64,000 nt of DNA from contig NC_057924.1 of NCBI RefSeq assembly GCF_018873765.1, positions 10,255,001 to 10,319,000 on the forward strand, read 5' to 3'. The translations under genes were made by a program, and so were the position numbers. The notes below the pieces were generated by a model. That model saw only the letters and a list, made by a program, of their open reading frames with translations. It had not been told where the DNA came from and did not search any database. Position 1 is the first letter of the stretch. Every line of letters begins with the position of its first letter. This DNA is from Telopea speciosissima. Lineage: Eukaryota > Streptophyta > Magnoliopsida > Proteales > Proteaceae. This document shows positions 21,824 to 33,016 of the stretch, piece after piece.

Positions 21824-21831
21824 TATATAAA
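21824..21831 (+). promoter_or_regulatory. TATA box, F-box gene 1
   Basis: TATATAAA is followed after about 30 bp by a pyrimidine-rich leader, and at 22015/22016 by a TTTG/GTGAGT donor. With the acceptor at 23266-23267 this gives a 5' leader of two exons. The link to the gene is inferred from order and splice signals only. Confidence 0.45.
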
Positions 21832-21854
21832 TTCAGAGTCCCAAGAGCTACATC

Positions 21855-22015
21855 TCATTTCAAAATTCTCACCACTCCTTTTTCTTTGCCATCTTTCTGA
21901 GGTGAATCAATATTTCTGTTCTTTACACAGAAAAGAGGGCTCAAGCAAGTAGAAAATTCCATCACAAATCCTTGGTCATTAGCAAAATCATATTGAATCA
22001 TCACCCTATTGTTTG
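21855..22015 (+). other. Putative 5' untranslated exon of F-box gene 1
   Basis: A leader-like stretch between the TATA box and the GTGAGT donor. The predicted intron (22016-23267) ends TTTTAAACAG. Eighteen bases later comes the ATG at 23286. The intron would contain the second copy of the upstream direct duplication and a GGGAGGTGAAAT-type MITE half. Confidence 0.35.
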
Positions 22016-23285
22016 GTGAGTTTGTTTTCCCCTTCTTTTAATTTCTTTAGATTTTGGTGTTAAATTTATATTGTACTTCAACAAATCATGTGAATAGTTT
22101 TAAAGGTTTTCAACAAAGAGATTCATGGATCTGTCATAAACACTAGTGTAGATCTATATTTTTTTTGTTGAGTTTCTTTTGAGAATGCAAAATATTGAAA
22201 CTTTTTAAAATGTTTTTTGGAGTAAGCTACATAATCATATTAGGTAATAATTATTAAAAAAAATCATTTGGGTATTGATTTGATTTCACCTCCCTTCTCT
22301 TTACTTCCCTTGCAATCAGAAGGAGCCTCTATGATCTATATTTATCATGGGGCTAGTAGTGTTTCTCTTTTTTTTTTTGGGTACGGTATATTTTGGAAAC
22401 AAGAAGCCTTTCTTAACGGCCCTAAAATTTCCACTTGACAGATCATATGAGACCCTAATTTTGTGAATAAGTAGAGTCGAGGTCCCCAAGTCACATATCA
22501 AGTTTTAGCCCAAACGAAGTTGCAATGGTTGATAATAAGTTAAGAAAAAGTTGGCTTCACAGATTGTGTGAAAAATTTCCCACATGCATAACTTGTATTG
22601 CCACATAGACGAATGATTTGATCATTTTAACCATTGATGATGAGGATTAGCGGCGATGGAGTAATTTGTGTCAATTATTTATTGGTTTTTCCTAGAGATG
22701 CACTTGCACAACTATTATGTACAAATACAAATTCTTTATATGTAGTATTTCTATCTGATTCTTTTCATGTTGTTGTGTGTCTTAAAAAAATACAATTGGT
22801 TTTTCTTTTTACCTGATAATATGACTAAATGAGTGAAACATGGATTTTCACTCTGGCTGTTTTTTGGTTCTTAGATTCCATTATTTTGTCACAATGGGAG
22901 AAAATAATACATAAAAATGCTAATTGAATCCACAAGTTCCATTTCATATCCTTTTTTGTTTGGCTAAGAAACACATTACAATGGGGTAACATTTTATGAC
23001 AATCATGTATTTGTGTGCATTTTTGTCATACATATTATTAAACAAAATTGATAATGCATGTTTGTGCGTGATTTCTTTTTTTTTTTTTTTTAAATTATAC
23101 ATATTATTACAAATCATGATTTGGAATATCATTGGAAGATGATTGTAGAAGCTGTGGCAGGTTTCAACTATCAAATTGAAATCCAGCTACTAATTAGTTT
23201 TTTTCTATGTTACAACCCTGGGAATATCATTACATTGTTTAAGTTTGTTCTCAATTATTTTAAACAGCAAACCTACGAAGTTTTA

Positions 23286-25037
23286 ATGGAGAGTTCTCAG
23301 AGAGGAAAACAACGATTGAAAGGAGGAAGTAAAGAAACTATGGAAGAAGTAACCAATAACACAAAGGATAGGATTACGGAATTACCTGAAGGGATATTAC
23401 ACATGATCCTTGCTTTCTTAGAAGCGAAGGATGCAGCTCGAACAAGTTCCTTGTCAAAGAGATGGGAAAGTGTTTGGGTGTCCTTCCCTGTTCTAGATTT
23501 TGATGAGACCTTTTGGCCTTCTCGCAAAAAGTTCATAGATTATGTAAAAAATTCACTGCAGCAACGATCACAGGTGTACATTCAGAAGTTCAAGCTCTGT
23601 ATGAAAAATCTGAAACCTGGAAAGTTCAAAATATCTTCTTGCATTGACTCATGGATAAAATTTGCAACAAAAGGCAACCTTGAAGAGCTAGCTATCAACA
23701 TGTCAGCTAATAATGATTCTATACCACTACTCCATTTTGAAGACAAAAAATGTAGGTTTTGTTATAGGTTGCCACAGAGCATCTACAGAACAGAATCTCT
23801 TACTGTATTAAAGTTAAGAAGGTGTAAGTTGGTGCCTTCTAATGAAGTAAAACTTCCTTGCCTGAAGACATTATCTTTGGAGGAAATACATGCAGAAGAT
23901 GGGATCGTCCAAAATCTAGTCTCTACTTCCTTGCTTGTTGAGACATTGATTTTGATAAGATGCAGTGGTTTGAAGGATTTTTACTGTTCTAGTTCTCAGC
24001 TACAAACCTTAATAGTGGAGTATCTGCCTGAATTGAACAAGTTTGATATAGAAACACCGAACCTCCAATCCTTTTCTGTGGCTCTATACAATGACCTGTT
24101 TACGAAGTTGTTTCAAATCAATGCAGCAAGGCTGAAATCTTTATCACTGCGCTGCCTTACAATAGCAGAAGAGATATTTCATGGCCTGATTTCCAAGTTG
24201 CCCCTTCTTGAGAATCTAAAGGTGGTACGCTGCGGATTGCCGAGAAAACTTAAGCTCTATAAAAGGAAGCTTACAAGTTTGGTGGTGTTCAAATGCAAGA
24301 ATCTGGTTGAACTTGGGATTGATGCTCCAAAACTCATTTTATTCAATTATACAGGTCAGATGTTGCAGATATCTCTCATGAACACTTCTTGCAAACTTCA
24401 TGTGGAACTTCATTTAAAACCTATTGCTGTTGATTCTCGTTGGTTCTCTGAATTGAGGGAGATTCTTGGGTGGTTTGGTCATGCCCAAATTCTAACAATA
24501 TGTTGCAAGGCTCATAAGGTATGGGTAGGAATACAAGCTCCATTATTTTTATTTCATTTTCTATGATTCAAGTGTTGCTCCAAATATAAATTTTTTCCCC
24601 TCTTTTGTGGATCTTTCCCTCGTTATAGACGGAGAGGTTTATCATTCCAAAAGAATTAAGGGAAAGTTCAGTGCCTCCACTACTTGATCTAAAGCACTTG
24701 CAGCTATTGACATCCACTGAATCAATTATGAATTATGAAGAACTTATTGACAGTCTGCTCTGGATTTCTCCAAACATTGAGACTCTATCAATAGATATGG
24801 ATTCGAGCTGCAAAACTCTAAAGGTATAAAAGTCTCCTTCACAGAATCTTCTATGTACCATTACCACAAGGTCTATGATGACTACGTACTTGCCTCGACT
24901 TACTATGTATCTCATTTAAAATATTGATGTCTACTTCGATAGATTTTCTATTAAAGTTTACTAAAACAATCTGTGTTATCCATTACTTGAATCTACAGTT
25001 TCAACCAAAGGACCTACTGGGAGAATGGGAAGAGTGA
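23286..25037 (+). CDS. F-box/LRR protein, gene 1 (three exons, short C-terminus)
   Basis: Exons are 23286-24518, 24629-24823 and 24999-25037, all phase 0, giving about 488 residues. The F-box is at residues ~29-70: DRITELPEGILHMILAFLEA, then RTSSLSKRWESVW. Such proteins join SKP1 in SCF ubiquitin ligases, and the leucine-rich part selects the substrate. Leucine-rich repeats with LKTLSLEEI, LVETLILIRC and LENLKVVRC motifs fill residues ~170-380. The start MESSQRGK is preferred over the longer open frame because a good acceptor lies just before it. The frame continues past 24518, but GTATGGGT is a donor and exon 2 matches exon 2 of gene 2. Exon 3 is homologous to the start of gene 2 exon 4 yet stops after 12 codons, so the C-terminal region is missing. 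A remnant last exon may lie at 25525-25576. It could be functional or newly dead. Confidence 0.85.
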
Positions 25038-25081
25038 AATTGCTACAGGTTCTTTCTTTCTTCATCACATTTCCGTGGTAG

Positions 25082-25238
25082 ACATCAGTAGAAGGACATT
25101 GACGCAGTAGTCACGGGTTCGAGTCTGGAAACAGCCTCTCTGCGAAAGCAGGGGTAAGGCTGCGTACATTATGACCCTCCCCAGACCCCGCAGTGGTGGG
25201 AGCCTCTTGCACTGGGCACATCAGTAGAAGGACATTGA
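25082..25238 (+). mobile_element. tRNA-derived SINE, 5'-truncated
   Basis: A perfect direct repeat of 21 bases (ACATCAG...GACATTGA) flanks it at 25082-25102 and 25218-25238. The insert starts within the tRNA-like head: GGGTTCGAGTC is a polymerase III B box. It then runs through GCAGGGGTAAGGCTGCGTAC and CCCCAGACCCCGCAGTGGTG, typical of the Au/TS type of plant SINE. The A box is missing. The insert has about 115 bp and no A tail. It lies in the 3' part of F-box gene 1. Confidence 0.9.
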
Positions 25239-25583
25239 AGGAACTCAAGGGAAAACCATCTATTGGACTTTGTGGCTTATTCAAGTTCTGTTTTTATTTT
25301 CTGTTTTATTCTTCCTTGTTGATCTAGTTGGTTTGTGACTTTGAACTATAAAGAAAAGGCACAGACTAAACCTCATTGTGTTCAAATTATATCTATTTGT
25401 TTTTATGACTTGGAACTGCAAAGGGAAGGTTGAAGGAATATATAATACCTGTTATAATTGTTTGATGCCTTAGAGCTATCAAAAAAAGGCGAATGCTTAG
25501 CCTATAATGCTCAAATAATATCTGAAGAAGCTTAATGTGGATGACTGTGAAGAGTCTTCCAGTTCCTCGTACTAGAATCCACC
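25239..25583 (+). pseudogene. 3' remnant of F-box gene 1
   Basis: Between the SINE and the duplicated flank is non-coding DNA with one exon-like end. It is a short frame KKLNVDDCEESSSSSY followed by TAG (about 25525-25576). It may be the original last exon, now disconnected by the early stop in exon 3. I have no sister sequence to confirm it. Confidence 0.35.
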
Positions 25584-26530
25584 AAAATATAGTCATAAGG
25601 AGAAGTGCTAATTTTGTGTGGTGTTTTTGCTCACAAATGTGAAGGTCTTGGAGACAATCAATGTCTCTACCCAGAAAAAAGAGACCGGAATTGCTGCAAC
25701 CATCTGATATACCATCTACATGCTATTTTATAGCCTCCCTCATATTTTCTAATATACTTACCTTGTTGATTAGATAATCGTTGTTTTGTTATGTATAATT
25801 AGAATACATATTTTTTGGATAGATCACCAGATTAATTCAAAATGGAAGAAAAACTGTACAGGGAAGGGGCCTTGACCAGTTGACCCTTTAGCATGGAGAA
25901 GGGCCCCAAAGGACAAAGGCCCTAATTAGGAGGGCTTACAACCAGAAAACAAAGGGGAAGATACTCCTATTAACAGCACTTAGGCTATGGAATCATTGAT
26001 ACCAAAGAAACATCCCAATGATCTGTAAGCTTACTATTCCAGCCTGATGACTTCCCTTGGAATGATGGAATGACATTTATCCCAAATATCAGATTTGATG
26101 TATCGGACAATGGCCGGCTTTGGTCTTGTCATGTTAGGAATCAGATGATCGTTTCTCTCCTTCCAAATATGGTAGACAGTGGTGCACAACACAAGCTTAC
26201 CAATATCTCCAATGCTACCACACCCCCGAAGGTTTTAGCTACTCAAAGGGCTACTAACAATATGTTTCTATTCAGGGTTGAAGGGAGGAATACAAGTTAA
26301 GCACATCCATCCAAACCTGGCCTGTAAAACTACACTCAAAAAGTAGATGATCTCTGCTTTCAAGTACCACCCAAAAGAAACCGAAAAAAGGCCTCACTTG
26401 TATGTTTTCTTTGAGGAGCTGATCCGTAGTAGGGAGTGCACCGCATCTCCAGTCAACAAACGAATGCCTAGGAATATTAGAGGAAAACCAAATTTCTCCA
26501 GCCCAATTTACCTTTGGGGACTGTTGTCTA
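25584..26530. repeat. Segmental duplication block A1, copy 2
   Basis: Pair of 1-944. It begins a few bases after the presumed gene end and includes the L1 fragment. It differs by small indels such as an extra ACCAGTTG near 25876. Confidence 0.85.
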
Positions 26531-26636
26531 ATATGATGCCATGCTGATTTAGAGGAGAAACACCTGAAGTGGTAATGTAAGACAAAAGCAAGGTCAGATT
26601 TAGTCCCAAAATAAACCCACAATAACCAATGAACAA
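25800..26636 (-). mobile_element. L1-type LINE 3' fragment, copy 2
   Basis: The - strand frame at 26272-26622 carries the zf-RVT segment (WAGEIWFSSNIPRHSF, LPTTDQ, ECSFTGQVW). It extends about 100 bp further 5' than copy 1 (FGTKSDLAFVLHYHF). No reverse transcriptase is present. It is inactive. Confidence 0.75.
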
Positions 26637-27286
26637 TCCCAAGTATAGGGTGTTAACCAACACAGGTTCAGCAATATAGGGTGGTGCTGGAACTCAGGTT
26701 TCAGCCAGCAGAATGGGCCAATATCAAGGTCGAGTTCAAGTCTGGACCAACACAGGTCACTCCCAAAATTGGGGCCAATTTGGATGGCTAGAATCAGTCA
26801 AAGAGAAAATCACCAAATTAGAAAGTAGGGGACTTAGCTGTAGAAACCAAACCAGTCAGTAACTTGGACCAATACTTGGATCGAGTGGAGGTCCTATGGA
26901 GGTGATCCTTTGCTGTAAATTTTGTACAATACTGTTGGCAGAGTTGGGAGTTGCAGGGGTGTCACCAAAATAGAAGGTTTGGAAAATCTTCAAAAAAAAT
27001 AGGTCTGGACTTGAGCTCCTGTGCAGATCAAGTGAAGGAGGGATGGAGATAATCCTCTGCTGAAAGTCTCAGCCAATATAGTGGATTTGGGAGATATGAG
27101 AGTGTAGAAACCGCTTCCTCTAAAAGGCCGACCTTGTAGGAAAGGGAGGAAACAATATGTATATCATACAGGAGCTTTTAACACGGCGGACTATCCAAAG
27201 GGGGATACGGGTGGATAAATAATTTTTTAACACCTGCCCGCTCCAAGGGGAACTCGATACCATGACCCCTGCCTACTCTAATACCA
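26637..27286 (-). mobile_element. Ty1/copia leader fragment
   Basis: Non-coding sequence lies next to a primer-binding site. On the - strand TGGTATTAGAGTAGGC (27271-27286) abuts the LTR at 27287. It is a slightly altered form of the initiator methionine tRNA site. The - strand leader contains the CCCTTGGAGCGGGCAGGTG phrase common behind such sites. No gag or pol frame is visible before the boundary near 26637. Confidence 0.5.
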
Positions 27287-27480
27287 TGTAGAAACAGATT
27301 TGAATTAGGTTAATGCTTGGATGATTAGTTCACCCCAAGCACATTGTATTTATAACTATAATGAAGTAGTAAAAATAATTACATAAGCAATGTGAGATTA
27401 AACCACATAAGAAACTAACAAATAATAAAGGAAAAAAGTCCAGAATACCCCCACGGTATTCTGGCCCAATATAACTAACA
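27287..27480 (-). mobile_element. Copia-type LTR, 194 bp
   Basis: Begins TGTAGAAACAG and ends ATAACTAACA on the + strand. It is the 5' LTR of the - strand fragment to its left. It shares the CAGAATACCCCCA, GGTATTCTGG block with the solo LTR at 28644-28904, so both belong to related families. No partner LTR is found on the left. Confidence 0.6.
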
Positions 27481-28643
27481 GAGAGGTTTCCCAAATTAGA
27501 AGGTTGTGGTCTACAGGTCTGCCCAGCCTGCAAAACCCTCTCAAACTGGGGTCAAGTGGAGAAGACAGTAGGGAGGTTGTGTGCTCCAAAAATCAACCAA
27601 AGTTAATGGCTTCTTGCAGAGATATTGTCACACCCCGGCCCGGTTATTAAGGGCCAAGTGTGGCGGGATGTCTCTGACATCCAACCAATCCCCAAGGATC
27701 ACAAGTGCAGTACCCTATTTACAATCATTGCTCACAGACACAGTAATCAGAGGCAGCGGAAACAATTTAATTAATAGAGATAACATCATTAGTAAGAGAA
27801 GTCTAAGTGATATTTCATTTATATAAAGGATAAGGCTTGTGATACAACTATACAGTTCTCAAAGGTACCACAGAGTAAAAGTATACAAGAAACTATACTA
27901 TAACTATATAAAGCATCTATAAAGCATAAAAGAGTGGGGAGGTAGCCTGGACTATCAGGCCAAGATCAGAAGGTTGTGCAATCATCACGTGCGCACGAAG
28001 TATCGTGCACTTCAAACTCCAGCGCCGCAAATTCAACATTAGAAGTAACTAAATCACCTGAAAAATAAGGATATCCACAGGGGTGAGCTCTCAACTGAGT
28101 CCAGTAAGGGGGGTAAAAGCATACAAACACAATTATATTCATGATGCATGTGCTAAACTAACATGTTCCTAGCACAGATACTAAGTCTCATGGGGTATAA
28201 GTACTACTACTAGTGGTAGATGCTAACCTCGGTCCCGGAACTAACCCTTCGGTCACTCGAGCGAAACCATTCTACCACAGTGAGGACCCGCCAGTTCCGG
28301 AACTAACAAATCGGACCCCGACAGACCCCCAAATGACCAACCCTGCCTGTTTATTCCTACAGCGGAATTAGGGACCCGCTAACATGGGATAGAAGATGGC
28401 ATCCCGGAACTAACACATCGGTCTCTGCCACGGGTTGTCCAACACCTTTCCCCCTGTTGGTAAGGGGCGCAGTACTGGGTAATGAATATCAACCTAGCCC
28501 AGTGCAGTCTAAACATGATGAGGCAAGCATGATCTGAGTTATAAATTACCAAATTCCTTCATCATAAATTCACATCATATAAATAATCAATGCAAATGCA
28601 ATGCAGTATGTCTTTGTGCAACCTATTTTACATGCAGTCTAAT

Positions 28644-28904
28644 TGTTAACAAAACAGGTTTGTGAAATAATGCTTGAATGATCAATGAGATCAGTCAAAC
28701 TCTCTATTTATAATAATAATAATAATAAAAGAGATTACAAGGAGAAACACTATTCACGACACTATTCATGACACTGTTCACGTGAACAGTGTCACAGCCC
28801 TAATTACATTTCTACCCTTGCTCATAAATACATAAATAAAAAATAAATAAAACATCCAAAAGATCAGAATACCCCCATGGTATTCTGGTGTACATAATTT
28901 AACA
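28644..28904 (-). mobile_element. Solo LTR inside the left LTR
   Basis: TGTTAACA...TTTAACA is bounded by CTAAT (28639-28643 and 28905-28909). The right LTR has the uninterrupted target near 35470, an exact empty site. A CACTGTTCACGTGAACAGTG palindrome and a TAA repeat lie inside. It is related to the LTR at 27287-27480. The element inserted after the gypsy-type element and then lost its interior by LTR recombination. Confidence 0.85.
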
Positions 28905-29866
28905 CTAATGCATTAAATAAAAGCTAGAAAACTACATGCTCCAGGTATAGAGGTAATGATGCATGAGCATGGCATTCAGCATAAAGTTGAAATTAATGTG
29001 ATAAACATGCAGGAAATTAAGGTCGAATCCCCTTACCTGTATTGGAGTCTAGTTCAACTAGGGAGTTCTCCAATAGATCAGCAAAGCACACAAAGACAGT
29101 AGAGAAACAGACCTAAATATCATGACAAAACAGTGTTTATTAGGTCCATGAAGTGTCAGGGCTAACCCCAACATAACAGGGCATCAAGGGCTTCAAAAAT
29201 GACCAGCCGGATGCAAACTCCAAAGGAGCCGGTCGACCTCCTCTGGGCCTGCAACTCCATCTGGGAGTGTGTCCGAATTTGGGGTTTTTCCTATTTTTGG
29301 GCAGATCCTTACATGCAAGGGTAAATCTTGGTGTTTTAACACCATATTAAGGTGGGTCTACCTACATAAGGGTTCAATTTCATAAACAACTTCCTAATTT
29401 TGATAATTTCAAGAATTAAACCTAATTAACTAGATAAGGGTTTATGAAATACTATTAAAAACAGCAATACAGCCTGCAGACTTGATGAATTACTGAATTT
29501 CAGGTCTCATAGGGACAGAAATTGTTTCCAATTAGTCCAAACATGCTCAATCTCTAAATCCCATGCTTGGTCTTCAAGCTTTAATGGTAGAATTTCCTAA
29601 TAGATGAACTAAAGATGGAGAAGAAGTGAAATAAAGAGGGAGACAGCAAGTATTCAAGGCTTACCTTAATATAGGAGCAGGAAACAAGGTACAGTAGCCT
29701 TCTAATGGAGTCTCTAAGTTCAATTTCAGAAGTAGAAGGTAGGTTGTAGGGTTCTTCTTCTTCTTTTCCTTTCTTCTCTATTTTTCCTTCTTGCTTTCTG
29801 GTTCTTCCAAGAGAGAATTCGTTTCTCTCAGCCCCTTTAGTTTGTTGTGATTGTAATAGTAAAGAG

Positions 29867-29870
<4 letters not shown>

Positions 29871-29909
<39 letters not shown>
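29871..29909. repeat. (TA)n microsatellite in the left LTR
   Basis: About 19 TA units. The right LTR counterpart at 36433-36467 is slightly shorter. Confidence 0.95.
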
Positions 29910-29911
<2 letters not shown>

Positions 29912-30468
29912 TAATGGCATTTAAGCACTAAAGGGCATTTCAGTCTTTTTGACTGAAATTAGATTTAAATCAATTTCTATAACAGTTTATATATCTGAAA
30001 TTTGTATTTAATACACTATTCTATCCATAATTCGATGCCGGGCGACATTAAAGGTCATCCGAGTACGGGTAACTATCGGGGACAGCATTGCCTACTGGGA
30101 AAGTGGGTCCCACATGGTCAATTTTACTAAAATACCCCTGAATTTCTATTTGGTCGTACACACAATATGTATAAATTCATTTAAAATAATACTTGCAATG
30201 TTTTAATTTAAGGAAAGGCTCTGCATAGCCATCAATCCAGCATGCCAAGCTTATGTGTTGTCTACCGTTAGACACCTCAGACTCATTTAAGGCCACGGTA
30301 GTTGGCTGATCGGAATGCCTTTAAAGACGAGTCATGAGATAGGTCTGAATTTCTTAATCAAGACGGCCCACAACTTAGAGGCTAGCATGGCCAAATATTG
30401 AACCAGAACCTGAAATCACACAGGTTCCAAAAGTTCAAATTTATTCGGAAATTTGACCGGGTTTCACA

Positions 30469-32332
30469 TTCTCCAAACCTTATAAGAATTTCGTCCTCGA
30501 AATTGATGCACCTAGTAATCCGAACAGTTGAGGTTACTTCAACAGCATCATGACTTACACTCCCTTAAGTTGTTTCTTGTTTTAGGTATCGTACAATCTA
30601 CAGGTCGATGGCTTTTGTTGACCGGTTTCGGGACCGACAGTATTTTAAACCGACTAAAGACATTATCCTCTTTTCCAAACTCTCCTATTCTTTCTCTAAG
30701 TACAAAAGAATTTAAACTCGACTAAAGACAGTATTTTTTTTTAATTTAAATTCTATTCTGTTCATGATATTTTCATATAATTCGCTCATTATATTTTTAT
30801 CAATATTTTAAGGGTTGGGTTGTAGTGTATAAGTCTGTACAATTCTTGCTTACAGGGTTTTCCATTATGAAGACTTCCACTTTTGGTTATGCAATACTTA
30901 ACTCAATTGTAGGATGAATTGGAATATTGATGGGATCCCTGGTGTTCACTCCCAAACGGAGGGGACATTCGGTGACCCATTACTCCACTCATACCTATTA
31001 TTGAGCAAAGTTTTGACACATCCTTTAGTTCCAGCTCCTCTCTGTTCTTCTTTTTACTTTTTGGCTTTTATTGCATTATGTTTTAAGTGAAGAAATTCAA
31101 AAATTTTAAGAAGGGCTTATTATTCTAATGCCTACAAGGTGTTTGGCTGGATGCCTAAACTAGCATTCTTAGGTCTTTTATTTTTGAAATCCTTAAATTT
31201 TCTTATACCCTTCAATTCTTAAATTGTTCATAAGTTTTCTTATGTGAAATTCTTCTTATCTAGAAAGTTCTCCTTCTAATACTTCAGGTTACTTAAATTT
31301 GATTGGGGTTTTGATGGATCCTAAGCCTTAGGTAAGCCTAGCCTAATGATATCAAATGTTATTTATTTGCTCCCACACATCTCCTATGGTTTCTTGGTTA
31401 CTTTCATAAGTGATTCAGTCACCTATAGTGCTGTACTTTCTTTGGTCTAATTCCAATACACTTTCCATGAGATTAAGTTAATTCCATATGGTTTGCTTTA
31501 GAGATTTTATTGTGCTTTATTTGACAGTCCCATTTGGTCTCTGTTAAAGTTTATATATGTTTTTATCTTTACTAAACCTCTTGCATTAGTTGTGAGACAA
31601 GTTCCCATTTGTTTAGCATTTTCTTATTATTTGTTTTTTTTTTAATTTATTTTACTTAGTCTAAGGAATGTAGCATTATTCTTTCTTTCTTTTACTCTCT
31701 AATTTTGTCAAGGATTCTCCTAGAAGACTTCCAACACATTTTGGGGCACTGAATCCTAAGATATACCTTCTTAATCTTCAAGTTATCCGAACTCAAATTT
31801 TCTCCTCAATTCTTTCAACCTTTTCACCTTTCTTGATCGTAGGTTGTGTTTCTTAGTCTTTTATATTTCTTTCAAGTCTTTTACTTTTGCTTACTTACCC
31901 TAGGTACTCAATATATAACTCATTATTAATATATAAGGAAACATCATTACATATAATACATACTCTATACTATTATTAGATGAGCAACCAAACATACAAT
32001 TTAAGCATCAAGAATACTAATAATAACAAAGAACGCATCCTTTAACATTATAATTTACCTTAATTATGTAAAGTTTTAATATATGTACACATACATATAA
32101 TGTTTTATATTATATAAGTATATATCCTTAATGTATATTTATTGCATTATTAATTTTTTTTTTTTTTTTTCTGTTTTGACCCAGCCGGATGCAATAGCCG
32201 GATTCAAGCATCTAATGGGCCGGACGACCGCCTATCGAAGCAGTAGCTTCATAAGATTTTCGGATCAGCTGGATGGAAGAGCCGGATTCAGACACCAATC
32301 CAACCGGATCGTCCGCCAGGCAAAACAGGCTT
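30469..32332. other. Interior of the gypsy-type element, non-coding part
   Basis: Only the first ~50 bases look like gypsy pol 3' end (- strand). 30893-31060 is related to 4431-4600 and 4800-4960 (GGATGAA..TAGAATATTGAT, TTACTCCACTCAT). The rest is T-rich without frames, and may be an LTR-like or promoter region of another element on the + strand. Confidence 0.4.
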
Positions 32333-32339
32333 TATAAAA
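32333..32339 (+). promoter_or_regulatory. TATA box candidate
   Basis: TATAAAA is followed by an A/C-rich then CT-rich leader (32341-32469). It precedes the ORF at 33017 with a plausible leader intron (donor GTAAGTGA at 32470, acceptor TTTGCAG ending 33004). Confidence 0.45.
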
Positions 32340-33016
32340 CCCACTCAAAACACATCAAACTTCATTTCTTTCTCTCCCCTAACCCTTTCTAACTCCTCCT
32401 AAGGTTATTCTAGGGTTCTTTAACACATTTGAAGACATCGATCTCAAGTTTTACTCTTCCTAATCACATGTAAGTGATCTAAACTGAAATTTCTTTTTAT
32501 TCTTTTTCTTCTTCATCTCAAAAACCTACCTAAGGCTTACCCTTTCTCCTAAGTTTTCAAGCAAATATTTACTCTTTTGCTTTATTAACATGTATTCTTC
32601 TTATTCTTTGTTTGATCTATACATCTCTTCTATTTTCTTCTCTTTTTCTCAGGTTTTAGTTTTGGTACACTGTTGGTTCTTGCCTATCATTGTGTATGTG
32701 TTAGGTCTATGTTGTGCATGTCGTCTATCTAATGCTATGCTGATGTACTATGATTCTTATATAATTAACTTTTCTCATTTTACTACCCTATTTTTATTGT
32801 GTTTCTCAATGAGTTTGTATCTATTTATACTTATATTGGAATCTAAACAGATTTTATATCTTCCTAATGTATTCCTATATAATTAGTTTACCTAGACATA
32901 GTGATAGGCTTCCTACCTTAGTAACTTGTAGGTTTAACAATCTTACCTCAAGTTTTGTTGCTGTCCTAGTCTTTGCCTAAATAATTTTCTTCTTAAATTT
33001 GCAGCATTTACCATAA

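Larger units (their letters stand above)
20040..22650. repeat. Direct duplication upstream of F-box gene 1, first copy split
   Basis: 22200-22650 is one continuous copy. The corresponding first copy is in two parts, 20040-20410 and about 21480-21610. The 1.07 kb between them contains the TRIM and LINE-tail insertions. Landmarks common to both are GGAAACAAGAAGCCTTTCTT, ATCAAGTTTTAGCCCAAAC and TTGGTCATTTTAACCATTG (TTGATCATTTTAACCATTG in copy 2). Confidence 0.8.
27626..30468 (-). repeat. Left (3') LTR, 2,843 bp
   Basis: Starts TGTCACACCCCGG and ends GGGTTTCACA on the + strand. It has internal subrepeats with CGGAACTAAC at about 28235, 28306 and 28404. It is longer than its partner mainly because a 261-bp solo LTR sits at 28644-28904. 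Confidence 0.9.

Noticed and set aside
23121..23285. N-terminal extension of F-box gene 1 to an upstream methionine
   Set aside because: The extra 55 residues are hydrophobic and AT-rich, and a TTTTAAACAG acceptor lies between. The later ATG just after it fits F-box proteins better.
29581..29928. 115-codon - strand frame in the left LTR (repeated in the right LTR)
   Set aside because: It passes through a TA microsatellite and has no family. It is a chance frame inside the LTR.
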